Shown here: piece by piece, positions 25,282 through 33,180 of the stretch
Position numbering within the stretch: the stretch's first letter is position 1
How the letters are laid out: each line of letters begins with the position of its first letter
Source: Bacillota bacterium
GTDB lineage: Bacteria > Bacillota > Clostridia > Christensenellales > Aristaeellaceae
Length of the DNA stretch: 40,612 nucleotides
Assembly (NCBI GenBank): GCA_029548395.1
Contig: JAKPNM010000115.1
Coordinates: 1-40,612 of the forward strand
Direction of reading: 5' to 3'
Translations under genes and position numbers: made by a program
Notes under the pieces: model-generated
What the model was told of the DNA's origin: nothing
Database searches by the model: none
Seen by the model: the letters and a program-made list of their open reading frames with translations, nothing else

Positions 25282-26160
25282 ATGGATCTACTGGCAAGCC
25301 AGCTGATCAACGGCCTGCACGTTGGCAGCATCTACGCACTGATAGCGTTGGGCTATACCATGGTTTACGGTATCATCAAGCTGATTAATTTCGCCCACGG
25401 CGACATCATCATGGTAGGCGCCTATACAGCGGTGATTACGCTGGTCAGCCTGAACTGGTCGCCTGTAGCCGCCCTGATCGCTGCCATTGTGGTTTGCGTG
25501 CTGTTGGGGCTGACCATAGAACGTGTGGCCTACAAGCCGCTGCGGTCCTCCCCGCGCATCTCTTCCCTCATCACAGCCATTGGCGTCAGCATGCTGCTGC
25601 AGAACGCCGCGCTGCTCCTCTTCGGCGCCCAGCCGCGCCCCTTCCCTATCGTCCTCAAGGTGGAGCCGCTTCGCTTCGGAGGGCTGCAAATCAGCTTCAT
25701 CACCCTGCTGACCCTGGGTGTAACCGCCCTGCTGATGATCAGCCTGCAGACCTTCGTGCACAACAGCAAGCCGGGCAAGGCCATGCGCGCTGCCAGCGAG
25801 GATTACGCGACGGCGCAGCTGATGGGCATCAATGTCAACAACATCATCTCCCTTACCTTTGCCATTGGCAGCGCCCTGGCAGCCATCGGGGCATACCTGT
25901 ATGTCATGGCCTATCCGGCGGTGTCGCCCACCATGGGTTCCCTGCCCGGGCTGAAAGCCTTTATTGCGGCGGTATTGGGCGGGATTGGCATCATTCCGGG
26001 CGCCATGCTGGGCGCTTTTGTCCTGGGCATCGCCGAAAGCCTGGCCAAGGCGTATATCTCCTCACAGATGTCCGACGCCGTGGTCTATTTTATCCTCATC
26101 CTGGTGCTCCTGTTCAAGCCGACCGGCTTAATGGGCAAACCCTCAGGCGAGAAAGTGTAG
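25282..26160 (+). CDS. livH: Branched-chain amino-acid-type ABC permease LivH
   Basis: One of two permease domains of the importer, 292 residues with about eight hydrophobic segments. Family signatures include the N-terminal LINGLHVGSIYALIALGYTM, GIIKLINFAHGDIIMVGAY, RVAYKPLRSSPRISSLITAI and the EAA-like loop region ASEDYATAQLMGINVNNII. The C-terminus ends LLLFKPTGLMGKPSGEKV, as in most LivH proteins. Start ATG with GGGAGAAGAGG upstream. It is followed after 11 bp by the fused livM-livG gene. Confidence 0.96.
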   Translation: MDLLASQLINGLHVGSIYALIALGYTMVYGIIKLINFAHGDIIMVGAYTAVITLVSLNWSPVAALIAAIVVCVLLGLTIERVAYKPLRSSPRISSLITAIGVSMLLQNAALLLFGAQPRPFPIVLKVEPLRFGGLQISFITLLTLGVTALLMISLQTFVHNSKPGKAMRAASEDYATAQLMGINVNNIISLTFAIGSALAAIGAYLYVMAYPAVSPTMGSLPGLKAFIAAVLGGIGIIPGAMLGAFVLGIAESLAKAYISSQMSDAVVYFILILVLLFKPTGLMGKPSGEKV

Positions 26161-26171
26161 GTGGCAGCAGC

Positions 26172-28028
26172 ATGAACAAAAAAACCAAGTCCATCGCACT
26201 CAACATCCTGGGGATCCTGGTCTTGTATGCCGCGCTGTCTACCTTAATTGGCAGCGGCGCCATCAACAATTACCTGTCCAATATCCTCATCACCATCTGC
26301 ATCACCATTATCATGACCGCCAGCCTCAATGTCACCACTGGCCTGCTGGGGCAGCTTGCCCTGGGGCATGCCGGCTTCATGGCCATTGGCGCCTATGTTT
26401 CAGCGCTTCTGACCAAGTCCCTCAGCATCAGCTTCGGCCTCTCCCTGCCCCTCTCACTGATGCTGGGCGGCCTGGCCGCCGCCATGTGCGGCCTGCTCAT
26501 CGGCATTCCCGCCCTGCGCCTCGAAGGTGATTACCTGGCCATCATCACCCTTGGCTTTGGCGAAATCATCCGCGTCATTATCGAAAACCTGTCGATTACC
26601 GGCGGCGCGCGCGGCCTGACCCGCATTACCCGCCTGTCCCGCGCCTTTTCACAGGACCGCACGCTGTCCATGGTCATCGCGTTTACCCTGGTGTTCTTCA
26701 TCACGGTGCTCATCATCAGCAGCATCTTTACCCTGGGCCGCTCCCGTCACGGACGCGCCATCATCTCAATTCGTGAAAACGCCATCGCCGCTGAGGCCAC
26801 GGGCATTCCTACCACGCGCTACAAGCTGCTTGCCTTCGTCTTCGCCGCTTTTTATGCAGGCATTGCAGGCGGATTGTTCGCGCATCAAATCAGCATCATT
26901 GATGCCAAGATGTTTGGCTTCAACAAATCCATTGAGTACCTGGTCATGGTGGTGCTGGGCGGCATGGGTTCAATTACCGGGTCAGTGGTAGCCTCCATCG
27001 TGCTGGTCGCGCTTCCTGAAGTCCTGCGCGGCATGGAGGAATACCGTCTGCTGATCTATTCTTTTTTGCTGATCTTGATGATGCTCTTTCGCCCAAGCGG
27101 CCTGCTGGGCACACGCGAGTTTTCCATGCTGGCCGCCTGGGAGGCGATGGAACGCTTCTGTAGCAGAGTTTTCAAGCGCAAGGACACGCCAACGCGCATG
27201 CCCTTTCAACCCCGCTATGATATCTGGGAGGACAAGCCGGTGCTGGAGACCCGGGATCTCGGCATCGACTTCGGCGGGCTCAAGGCTGCCGAAGACATCA
27301 ATATCCACCTCTCAGACAACGAAATAGTCGGCATGATCGGACCCAACGGCGCAGGAAAGACCACGGTCTTTAACCTGCTGACCGGCGTATACGCGCCTAC
27401 CCGGGGCGAGATCATGCTGCTGGGCAAGTCGATTCATGGCCGAGCTCCTCATCAGATCACCCATGACGGCATCGCGCGCACCTTCCAGAATATCCGCCTG
27501 TTCAATTCCATGTCTGCCCTGGACAATGTCAAGGTGGCTTTTCATTCGCGCATGCGCTACTCCCCGCTCAGCGGCATCCTGCGCAATGCGAGCTGCCTGT
27601 CTGAGGAGCGCGGCATTGACATCCGCGCACGCGAGCTGTTGCGCGTTTTCCAGATGGAATCCGATGCCGATACCATTGCCGGCTCCCTGCCCTATGGCCG
27701 TCAGCGCAAGCTTGAAATTTGCCGCGCGCTGGCTTCCAACCCCAAGGTCTTGCTGCTGGATGAACCGGCTGCCGGCATGAACCCCAGCGAGACCGCCGAG
27801 CTCATGCAGACGATCAAGCTGATCCGCGATCGCTTCTCCGTTGCCATTTTGCTCATAGAGCATGACATGAGGCTGGTCATGGGCATTTGCGAGCGCATTT
27901 ATGTTCTCAACTATGGCCGTATCATCGCTCATGGCAGCCCGGAGGAGATCCGCAGCAATCCCGAGGTCATTGCAGCCTACCTGGGGCAGCCACAATCCGT
28001 TCAGGAGGCCGCGCATGCTGAAAGTTAA
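26172..28028 (+). CDS. livM: Fused LivM permease-LivG ATP-binding protein
   Basis: A single open frame of 618 residues joins the second permease domain to an ATPase. LivM occupies about residues 1-320 (TASLNVTTGLLGQLALGHAG, PALRLEGDYLAIITLGFGEI, the loop IRENAIAAEATGIPTTRYKL and LMMLFRPSGLLG). A charged linker (residues ~325-355) leads to LivG, with Walker A GPNGAGKTT, AGLARTFQNIRLF-like GIARTFQNIRLF, signature SLPYGRQRKLEICRALA, Walker B VLLLDEPAAGMNP and the H-loop IEHDM. The candidate internal ATG at 27199 lacks a well-placed ribosome-binding site, so fusion is preferred over two proteins. The track ORF begins in livH and must be trimmed to the ATG at 26172. It overlaps livF by 14 bp. Confidence 0.92.
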   Translation: MNKKTKSIALNILGILVLYAALSTLIGSGAINNYLSNILITICITIIMTASLNVTTGLLGQLALGHAGFMAIGAYVSALLTKSLSISFGLSLPLSLMLGGLAAAMCGLLIGIPALRLEGDYLAIITLGFGEIIRVIIENLSITGGARGLTRITRLSRAFSQDRTLSMVIAFTLVFFITVLIISSIFTLGRSRHGRAIISIRENAIAAEATGIPTTRYKLLAFVFAAFYAGIAGGLFAHQISIIDAKMFGFNKSIEYLVMVVLGGMGSITGSVVASIVLVALPEVLRGMEEYRLLIYSFLLILMMLFRPSGLLGTREFSMLAAWEAMERFCSRVFKRKDTPTRMPFQPRYDIWEDKPVLETRDLGIDFGGLKAAEDINIHLSDNEIVGMIGPNGAGKTTVFNLLTGVYAPTRGEIMLLGKSIHGRAPHQITHDGIARTFQNIRLFNSMSALDNVKVAFHSRMRYSPLSGILRNASCLSEERGIDIRARELLRVFQMESDADTIAGSLPYGRQRKLEICRALASNPKVLLLDEPAAGMNPSETAELMQTIKLIRDRFSVAILLIEHDMRLVMGICERIYVLNYGRIIAHGSPEEIRSNPEVIAAYLGQPQSVQEAAHAES

Positions 28029-28719
28029 TGAGATCAACCTGTTTTACGGCTCCATTCATACCCTGCGGGACATCAGCTTTCAGGTGTGCGCAGGCGAGAT
28101 CGTCTCGCTCATCGGCGCCAACGGCGCCGGTAAAAGCTCCATCCTCAACGCCATCTCAGGCCTGGTACCCATCGCTTCCGGCGATATCCTCTTTCAGGGA
28201 CAATCCATCCGTAAGACACCTGCCTTTCGTCTGGTGAGCCGGGGACTGGCCCAGGTGCCCGAAGGCAGGCGCGTCTTCGCGCGCATGAGTGTGATGGAGA
28301 ACCTGGAGATGGGCGCCTTCACCAGGCAAGAGGCCAGCGGTATCCGGGATGATCTGGAGATGGTGTTTGATCATTTCCCACGCCTAAAAGAACGCCGCAA
28401 GCAAGCAGCCGGCACGCTGTCAGGCGGCGAGCAGCAAATGCTGGCCATGGGCCGCGCGCTGATGAGCCGTCCCAAACTGCTGATGATGGACGAGCCCTCC
28501 ATGGGGCTTGCGCCCCTGTTGGTCAGCGAGATCTTTGATATCATCCATCAGATCAACCGAGAGGGCACTACCATTCTTCTGGTTGAGCAAAACGCGCAAA
28601 TGGCGCTCTCCCTGGCCAACCGCGCCTATGTGCTGGAGACAGGCAAAATCGTCAAGGAAGGCCTGGGCTCCACACTGCTCGCTGATGAGGATGTGCGCAA
28701 AGCCTACCTGGGCGGCTGA
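28015..28719 (+). CDS. livF: Branched-chain amino-acid-type ABC ATPase LivF
   Basis: The second ATPase of the importer, 234 residues from the ATG at 28015 (AGGAGG upstream), a normal LivF size. Walker A is GANGAGKSS, the Q-loop region follows, the signature reads LSGGEQQMLAMGRALM, Walker B is LLMMDEPSMGLAP, and the H-loop appears as LVEQNAQMA (Gln in place of His, as is typical for LivF). EGRRVFARMSVMENLEMGAF is a LivF hallmark. The start lies inside the 3' end of livM-livG, so translation is coupled. Last gene of the operon, followed by a strong terminator. Confidence 0.96.
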   Translation: MLKVNEINLFYGSIHTLRDISFQVCAGEIVSLIGANGAGKSSILNAISGLVPIASGDILFQGQSIRKTPAFRLVSRGLAQVPEGRRVFARMSVMENLEMGAFTRQEASGIRDDLEMVFDHFPRLKERRKQAAGTLSGGEQQMLAMGRALMSRPKLLMMDEPSMGLAPLLVSEIFDIIHQINREGTTILLVEQNAQMALSLANRAYVLETGKIVKEGLGSTLLADEDVRKAYLGG

Positions 28720-28731
28720 TCAAAAAGGACC

Positions 28732-28785
28732 AATAAGACACGGGACGCTTTCAGGATTCAGCGCCCCGTGTCTTATTTATTCAGG
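28732..28785. terminator. Bidirectional terminator between livF and metK
   Basis: AATAAGACACGGGACGCT (28732-28749) pairs with AGCGCCCCGTGTCTTATT (28760-28777), an 18-bp stem with one mismatch and a 10-nt loop. TTATTTATT follows on the plus strand and TCTTATT on the minus strand, suiting the convergent livF and metK transcripts. Confidence 0.85.
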
Positions 28786-28828
28786 GTTTTATGAATCGTA
28801 TCTGTTTTGCTTGTTTTCTTTTAATGTT

Positions 28829-29998
28829 TTAACGCAACGCCCGAAGCAACGCCTCCGCACGGTCTGTTTTTTCCCAGGGAAGATCCAAATCCAGGCGTCC
28901 AAAATGGCCGTAGGTGGCAGTCTGGCGATAAATGGGGCGGCGCAAATCCAGCGTGCCGATGATGCCGTCGGGAGTAAAGTCCATTATCGCTTGCAGGGCC
29001 TGTTCAATGCGCTCATCAGGCACCTGGCCGGTAGCGTAGGTGTCCACCGTGAAGCTGACCGGCTGCGCGCGGCCGATGGCATAAGCCAGCGCTACCTGGC
29101 AGCGTGTAGCCAGGCCGGCAGCCACAACATTTTTGGCGGCATAGCGCGCCATGTACGCGCCTGAGCGGTCTACCTTGGTGGGATCCTTGCCGGAAAAACA
29201 ACCGCCGCCGTGCGGTACAAAGCCGCCATAGGTATCCACGATGATTTTGCGCCCGGTCAGCCCGCTGTCTCCGGCCAGGCCGCCGATGACGAAACGTCCG
29301 GAAGGATTGACCAGGATCTCTGTGTCCTCAGTGAACAATTCTTCATCGATGGTTTTGCGGATGACTTCCTCAATAACTGCTTCGCGGATTTCTGCCTGGC
29401 TGACTTTGTCGTCATGATGGGCGGAGACTACCACATTGCTGACGGATATGGGCCGGTCTTTCTCATACACCATGCTGACCTGGCTTTTGCCGTCCGGACG
29501 CATCCAGGAAAAGCAGCGGGATTTGCGCACTTCATCCAGGCGCCGGGCCAGGCGGTGGGCCAGCGCAATGGGCATGGGCAGGTATTCCGGGGTCTCATCC
29601 GTCGCATAGCCAAACATCATGCCCTGATCGCCCGCACCGGTTTGCTGCGCGCCGCCTGCGCGGCTTTCCAGCGCATGAGCAACGCCCAGGGCGATGTCCG
29701 GGGATTGTTCATTGACAGCAGTCAGCACCGCACAGGTATGACCGTCAAAGCCAAACTTGGCGCGGTTGTAGCCGATATCAAGCACAACGCCGCGGGCAAT
29801 ATCCTGGATGGGCACATAGGTGGTGGTGGAAATCTCTCCCATGACCAGAATCAGCCCGGTGGTGGCGCAGGTTTCGCACGCAACGCGCGCAACCGGATCC
29901 TCCTTTAGGATGGCGTCCAGCACAGCGTCTGAAATCTGATCGCACATCTTGTCCGGATGCCCGGCGGTAACAGATTCGGCAGTAAACAGTTTTCTCAT
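28829..29998 (-). CDS. metK: S-adenosylmethionine synthetase
   Basis: Makes S-adenosylmethionine from ATP and methionine in the cytoplasm. The 389 residues carry [20 protein letters not shown] at the N-terminus (catalytic His and metal Asp), [12 protein letters not shown] (methionine/ATP site), [20 protein letters not shown] and the P-loop-like [18 protein letters not shown]. The ATG follows AGGAGG. The leader is a SAM-I riboswitch, so the product represses its own synthesis. Single-gene transcript ending at the terminator shared with livF. Confidence 0.98.
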   Translation of the reverse strand: MRKLFTAESVTAGHPDKMCDQISDAVLDAILKEDPVARVACETCATTGLILVMGEISTTTYVPIQDIARGVVLDIGYNRAKFGFDGHTCAVLTAVNEQSPDIALGVAHALESRAGGAQQTGAGDQGMMFGYATDETPEYLPMPIALAHRLARRLDEVRKSRCFSWMRPDGKSQVSMVYEKDRPISVSNVVVSAHHDDKVSQAEIREAVIEEVIRKTIDEELFTEDTEILVNPSGRFVIGGLAGDSGLTGRKIIVDTYGGFVPHGGGCFSGKDPTKVDRSGAYMARYAAKNVVAAGLATRCQVALAYAIGRAQPVSFTVDTYATGQVPDERIEQALQAIMDFTPDGIIGTLDLRRPIYRQTATYGHFGRLDLDLPWEKTDRAEALLRALR

Positions 29999-30011
29999 GA
30001 ACTTCCTCCTG

Positions 30012-30041
30012 AAAAAATCGGGCGCTTGCGATAAGCGCCCG
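30012..30041 (-). terminator. Riboswitch-controlled terminator of metK
   Basis: On the minus strand CGGGCGCTT-ATCGC-AAGCGCCCG is a perfect 9-bp stem followed by ATTTTTTC, just before the metK ribosome-binding site. Its 5' arm contains CTTATC, the same six bases as the 5' strand of riboswitch stem P1. It can therefore pair with the P1 3' strand (GATAAG) as the antiterminator when SAM is low. Confidence 0.92.
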
Positions 30042-30051
30042 TTCGTGCGAA

Positions 30052-30143
30052 CTTATCTTCCGGCTATCGCCGCTGGATGTGGCACCTTGCGTCTGCAGGC
30101 TGCCGGGCTTCATCGGGCCAGTCCCTCCGCCGCTCTTGATAAG
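30052..30143 (-). promoter_or_regulatory. SAM-I (S-box) riboswitch aptamer
   Basis: The metK leader on the minus strand begins CTTATCAAGAGCGG, continues with GACTGGCCCGATGAA and CCCGGCA, then has GGTGCCA, and closes with GAAGATAAG. These are the conserved S-box elements in order, including the kink-turn and pseudoknot segments. P1 pairs CTTATC with GATAAG. SAM binding would stabilise P1 and release the downstream terminator. Confidence 0.96.
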
Positions 30144-30165
30144 TGTATTCACTTGCCTATACAAT
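30136..30165 (+). promoter_or_regulatory. Candidate promoter of the uridine-kinase-like gene
   Basis: TTGATA (30136-30141) and TACAAT (30160-30165) with an 18-bp spacer point toward the kinase gene 64 bp downstream. The -10 shares its bases with the oppositely directed metK -10, and the -35 lies within the first bases of the riboswitch. Confidence 0.6.
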
Positions 30166-30189
30166 AGGATAAGCCGTGGTGCGCGTCAA
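30161..30189 (-). promoter_or_regulatory. metK promoter
   Basis: TTGACG (30189-30184) and TATTGT (30166-30161) are 17 bp apart on the minus strand. The predicted start is near 30154, about 10 nt before the riboswitch P1 stem. Confidence 0.72.
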
Positions 30190-30228
30190 GCCCCGGACGA
30201 GAAAAATTTATCAATCGGGAGGAAGCTC

Positions 30229-30837
30229 ATGCTTTTTATCGGCATATGCGGCGCGAGCGGTTCAGGCAAGTCCACGCTGTCGGAGGAACTGGTTCGCGCG
30301 GTAGGCGCAGTCTGCACTGTCATCAACCAGGATGCCTATTACTTTGATTATCCGCACCTGAGCTATGAGGAGCGCTGTGCTCTCAATTTTGACGAGCCGC
30401 GCATCTTTGACCACGACACGCTGTTGGAGGATATCATGCAGCTGATGGCCGGCCACAGCATCCCGCGGCGCGCCTACGACTTCACCCGCCACGCGCGTGC
30501 CCAAAGCACCGAGATGATCCACCCCGGAGAGGTGCTGATTCTGGAAGGCATCCACGCCTTTTATGATAAACGCCTGTATGAGAAAATGTTTCTAAAGCTT
30601 TATATCAATGTGGAGCCGGACATTTGCCTTCTCCGCCGCATCAACCGTGACATCAAGGAGCGCGCGCGCAGCATTGACAGCATCTCCGCGCAATATCTGG
30701 CCACTGTCAAGCCCATGTACGACAAATATATCCGCAACTACATCCATCAGGCTGACGTCATTGTGACCCGCGGCGGAAAAAATGCCAGGATTGTGGAAAT
30801 CCTGGCCGGTTACCTGCGCGATTCTCTGGAGAGCTGA
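30229..30837 (+). CDS. udk: Uridine kinase-like protein
   Basis: Phosphorylates uridine/cytidine with a nucleoside triphosphate in pyrimidine salvage, if the family assignment holds at substrate level. The track start at 30079 crosses the riboswitch; the ATG at 30229 with GGGAGG upstream gives 202 residues. Walker A is GASGSGKST, followed by INQDAYYFDYPHL (the nucleoside-binding Asp/Tyr region), NFDEPRIFDHDTLLEDI, PRRAYDFTRHAR, VLILEGIHAFYD and RRINRDIKERARSID (lid Arg residues). This order is that of the uridine kinase/phosphoribulokinase family. Transcribed divergently from metK. Confidence 0.88.
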   Translation: MLFIGICGASGSGKSTLSEELVRAVGAVCTVINQDAYYFDYPHLSYEERCALNFDEPRIFDHDTLLEDIMQLMAGHSIPRRAYDFTRHARAQSTEMIHPGEVLILEGIHAFYDKRLYEKMFLKLYINVEPDICLLRRINRDIKERARSIDSISAQYLATVKPMYDKYIRNYIHQADVIVTRGGKNARIVEILAGYLRDSLES

Positions 30838-30849
30838 TGACAGGACATA

Positions 30850-31413
30850 TCAAGCGATCAGGTGCTCTACCAGGATTTTGATGCCAATCCCGACCAGCGC
30901 GATGCCTCCTATCAATTGCGCCTTGGTATACAGCCTGGCGCCAAAGCGCTTGCCAATGATAAAACCTGCAAAACACAAGACCAGCGTGATCACGCCGATG
31001 TGCGCGACTGCCAGCCAGATGCTGGTGTCCAGCACTGCCAGGGCTACACCCGCCGCCAGCGCGTCGACGCTGGTGGCGATGCTCAATAAAAGCAGCTCAA
31101 CAAAATGCAGCGGTGTGCACACCAGCTCCTCTCCATTGTTTTTGACAGCCTCAAAAACCAGCTTGCCGCCAATAAAGGCCAACAGGCCAAAAGCGATATA
31201 GTGATCGACCGATTCGATATATACCCGGAAACGGCTGCCCAGCAGCCAGCCGATCAAGGGCATCAGCGCCTGGAAAAAACCAAAGGACACCGCGATGGCC
31301 AAGCCCTCTCCCCGGTCCTTTTGCCCGGCAAGACAAGCCCCCTTGCACACAGCCGCCGCGAACGCGTCCATGGACAGCGCCAGCGCAAGGGCGATCATTT
31401 CCGCGTACCTCAT
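30850..31413 (-). CDS. mntP: Manganese efflux pump MntP
   Basis: An integral membrane Mn(II) exporter of 187 residues with about six helices. The track's GTG start at 31419 is replaced by the ATG at 31413, which has GGAGG six bases upstream. Family signatures are LALSMDAFAAAVCKG in helix 1 (metal-binding Asp), FGFFQALMPLIGWLLG, FIGGKLVFEA and ATSVDALAAGVALAVL in helix 4 with its Asp, plus FAGFIIGKRFG. No yybP-ykoY manganese riboswitch fits, because the promoter lies only about 20-30 bp upstream of the start codon. Regulation may therefore be at the promoter (see the dyad). Its 3' end converges with the uridine-kinase-like gene. Confidence 0.95.
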   Translation of the reverse strand: MRYAEMIALALALSMDAFAAAVCKGACLAGQKDRGEGLAIAVSFGFFQALMPLIGWLLGSRFRVYIESVDHYIAFGLLAFIGGKLVFEAVKNNGEELVCTPLHFVELLLLSIATSVDALAAGVALAVLDTSIWLAVAHIGVITLVLCFAGFIIGKRFGARLYTKAQLIGGIALVGIGIKILVEHLIA

Positions 31414-31441
31414 ACGCACCCTCCGTTGTCAATTCCGGCGT

Positions 31442-31470
31442 ATTGTAGCAAAGCATCATAATTGTGTCAA
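31442..31470 (-). promoter_or_regulatory. mntP promoter
   Basis: TTGACA (31470-31465) and TACAAT (31447-31442) on the minus strand with a 17-bp spacer. The -35 touches the dyad described separately. Confidence 0.85.
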
Positions 31471-31495
31471 TTTGATGAAGATTCCTTATCAAATT
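31469..31495. promoter_or_regulatory. Dyad AATTTGAT-N11-ATCAAATT upstream of mntP (operator candidate)
   Basis: Perfect 8-bp inverted repeats separated by 11 bp. The spacer itself contains AAG-ATTC-CTT, extending the symmetry with a one-base offset. It abuts the -35 of mntP and lies about 150 bp upstream of the divergent lipoprotein gene. It could be a site for a metalloregulator, but no regulator gene is in the window. Confidence 0.5.
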
Positions 31496-31641
31496 CATTG
31501 ATTAATGCGAACGGCTGTGGTAAGCTTGCACTGGTGGAGATTAAAAAACCACGCATATGTGGATGAAAGTTTGGTTTCCATCCGTTCAATAAAGTGAAAC
31601 ACGTTCGTACTCAAACAAGTACCGCAAAGAGGATGGTAGGA

Positions 31642-33072
31642 ATGAAGCGCAAACATTTCAAGCAATTCGCCCGGCTGGCAGCCTTGTTGCTGTTTGCTGC
31701 CATCCTGGCAGGCTGCACCGCCACACCCGATAATACCGGCAATAACAGCAGCGGCGCAGGTACCCTGGATGATGACCTCTTCCCGGATTTTCCTGTCCTG
31801 GGAAGCACAACAGCTCCTCCCGCGCCGGAGACCGGTTCCCCGGCCACCACCAGCGGCCTGATGATCAACCTGCCCGAAGGCAAAGAACTGATTGGTCAGG
31901 ATCCCACCACCCAGCCCGGCTGGGGCAATATCCTGACCAGCAATCAGCCCTTTGTTTCTCCCACCGCTCCCGTCTGGGGCGGCATCTCGGTGATCACGAC
32001 CTCTCCGGGCGCGGCAACCCCGTCGCCCACACCGATGATCCTCAAACTGGGCGCCAAGGGGCCTGAGGTCAGCAATCTGCAGCGCAAGCTCAAGGCCCTG
32101 GGCTACAACATCGGCTCTGTGGACGGTGATTTCGGCCCTTCGACTGAGGCCGCGGTCAAAGCCTTCCAGGAGCGCAACAAGCTGTATGTAGACGGCATTG
32201 CCGGCACCTCCACCCTCAACAAGCTCAACTCCTCCTCCGCCCTGCCGCCACGTCCTACCGCAACACCCACTCCGCGCGCAACAGCCACGCCGCGCATCCG
32301 GGACAATGTCTTCCTTAAATTGGGTTCGACCGGTTCTGACGTGCGCAAGCTACAGGAGCGACTGATTGAATTGGGATATCTGATGGGAAAACCCAACGGC
32401 CAGTTTGACCAGATGACTCAGGAGGCGGTCATCGCCTTTCAGAACCGTCATACTTCCTATTCGGACGGCATCGCGGGTCCGGACACGCTGCGCAAGCTTT
32501 ATTCCTCCTCGGCGCGCAAGACAACCAGCGCCGCAGGTATCATCGGCACCTCCATCCAGCGGGGCCTGATGGATTCCCCGGTCGTGCGCCGCATCCAGCA
32601 GAAACTCAAGGATTTGCGTTTTTACACGGGCAGTGTGGACGGCGATTTCGGCGCGTCCACCGAGGCTGCTGTCAAGGCCTTCCAGGCCGCCAACGGCCTG
32701 AGGACGGACGGCAAGGTGGGCAGCAATACCTATGAGGCCTTGTTCTCATCCGGCGCTGCGACCGCGTCGCCTGGCCCCGGTCAGACAACTGCAGCGCCAA
32801 CGCGGATTCCTTTCTATACCAACGTTACCCCCAACCCCGAGGGTGAGGTTGTGACCCTGCGTGAAGGCAACAGCGGAAGTCTGGTGCGCCGCTTGCAGCA
32901 GGCGCTCAAGGATCAGGGGTTCTACAACGGCCCTGTAGATGGTATGTTCGGTTTTGCTACCACTGAGGCAGTCAAAGCCTTCCAGAAATCCAGGGGCCTC
33001 TCCCAGGACGGCGTGGCCGGGCGTGGCACCCAGCAGTACCTCTATCAGGGCAGTTTCCCGCCAGGATCATAA
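31642..33072 (+). CDS. Lipoprotein with four peptidoglycan-binding (PG_binding_1) repeats
   Basis: A cell-surface protein that probably binds peptidoglycan. I chose the ATG at 31642 (AAAGAGG nine bases upstream) over the track start, giving 476 residues. The N-terminus is a lipoprotein signal ending in the lipobox LAGC, followed by a Pro/Thr/Gly-rich low-complexity stretch (to about residue 130). Four PG_binding_1 repeats follow (about residues 132-195, 225-288, 312-375 and 410-472), each with the pattern LQ..L..LG....VDG.FG..T..AV.AFQ....L..DGI.G. Linkers are Pro-Thr-Ala rich. No amidase, transpeptidase or other catalytic domain is present, so it may be a scaffold or a spore/cell-wall attachment protein. 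It is monocistronic. Confidence 0.88.
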   Translation: MKRKHFKQFARLAALLLFAAILAGCTATPDNTGNNSSGAGTLDDDLFPDFPVLGSTTAPPAPETGSPATTSGLMINLPEGKELIGQDPTTQPGWGNILTSNQPFVSPTAPVWGGISVITTSPGAATPSPTPMILKLGAKGPEVSNLQRKLKALGYNIGSVDGDFGPSTEAAVKAFQERNKLYVDGIAGTSTLNKLNSSSALPPRPTATPTPRATATPRIRDNVFLKLGSTGSDVRKLQERLIELGYLMGKPNGQFDQMTQEAVIAFQNRHTSYSDGIAGPDTLRKLYSSSARKTTSAAGIIGTSIQRGLMDSPVVRRIQQKLKDLRFYTGSVDGDFGASTEAAVKAFQAANGLRTDGKVGSNTYEALFSSGAATASPGPGQTTAAPTRIPFYTNVTPNPEGEVVTLREGNSGSLVRRLQQALKDQGFYNGPVDGMFGFATTEAVKAFQKSRGLSQDGVAGRGTQQYLYQGSFPPGS

Positions 33073-33106
33073 TGAATATGAGTCACATGGTATAGATCAT
33101 AAACAG

Positions 33107-33129
33107 CCCGCCGCGTCAGCCGCGGCGGG
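33107..33129. terminator. GC-rich hairpin between convergent lipoprotein and ftsY genes
   Basis: CCCGCCGCG-TCAGC-CGCGGCGGG is a perfect 9-bp stem 35 bp after the lipoprotein stop. The trailing sequence on either strand is only modestly T-rich (TCTTCAT; CTGTTTAT), so termination strength is uncertain. Confidence 0.6.
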
Positions 33130-33180
33130 TCTTCATATGCATAAAAACAAATTACACAAAGACAAAAGAATGACCCTGCA

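Noticed and set aside
31414-31441. Possible yybP-ykoY manganese riboswitch before mntP
   Set aside because: A near-consensus promoter lies immediately upstream, leaving no room for the aptamer.
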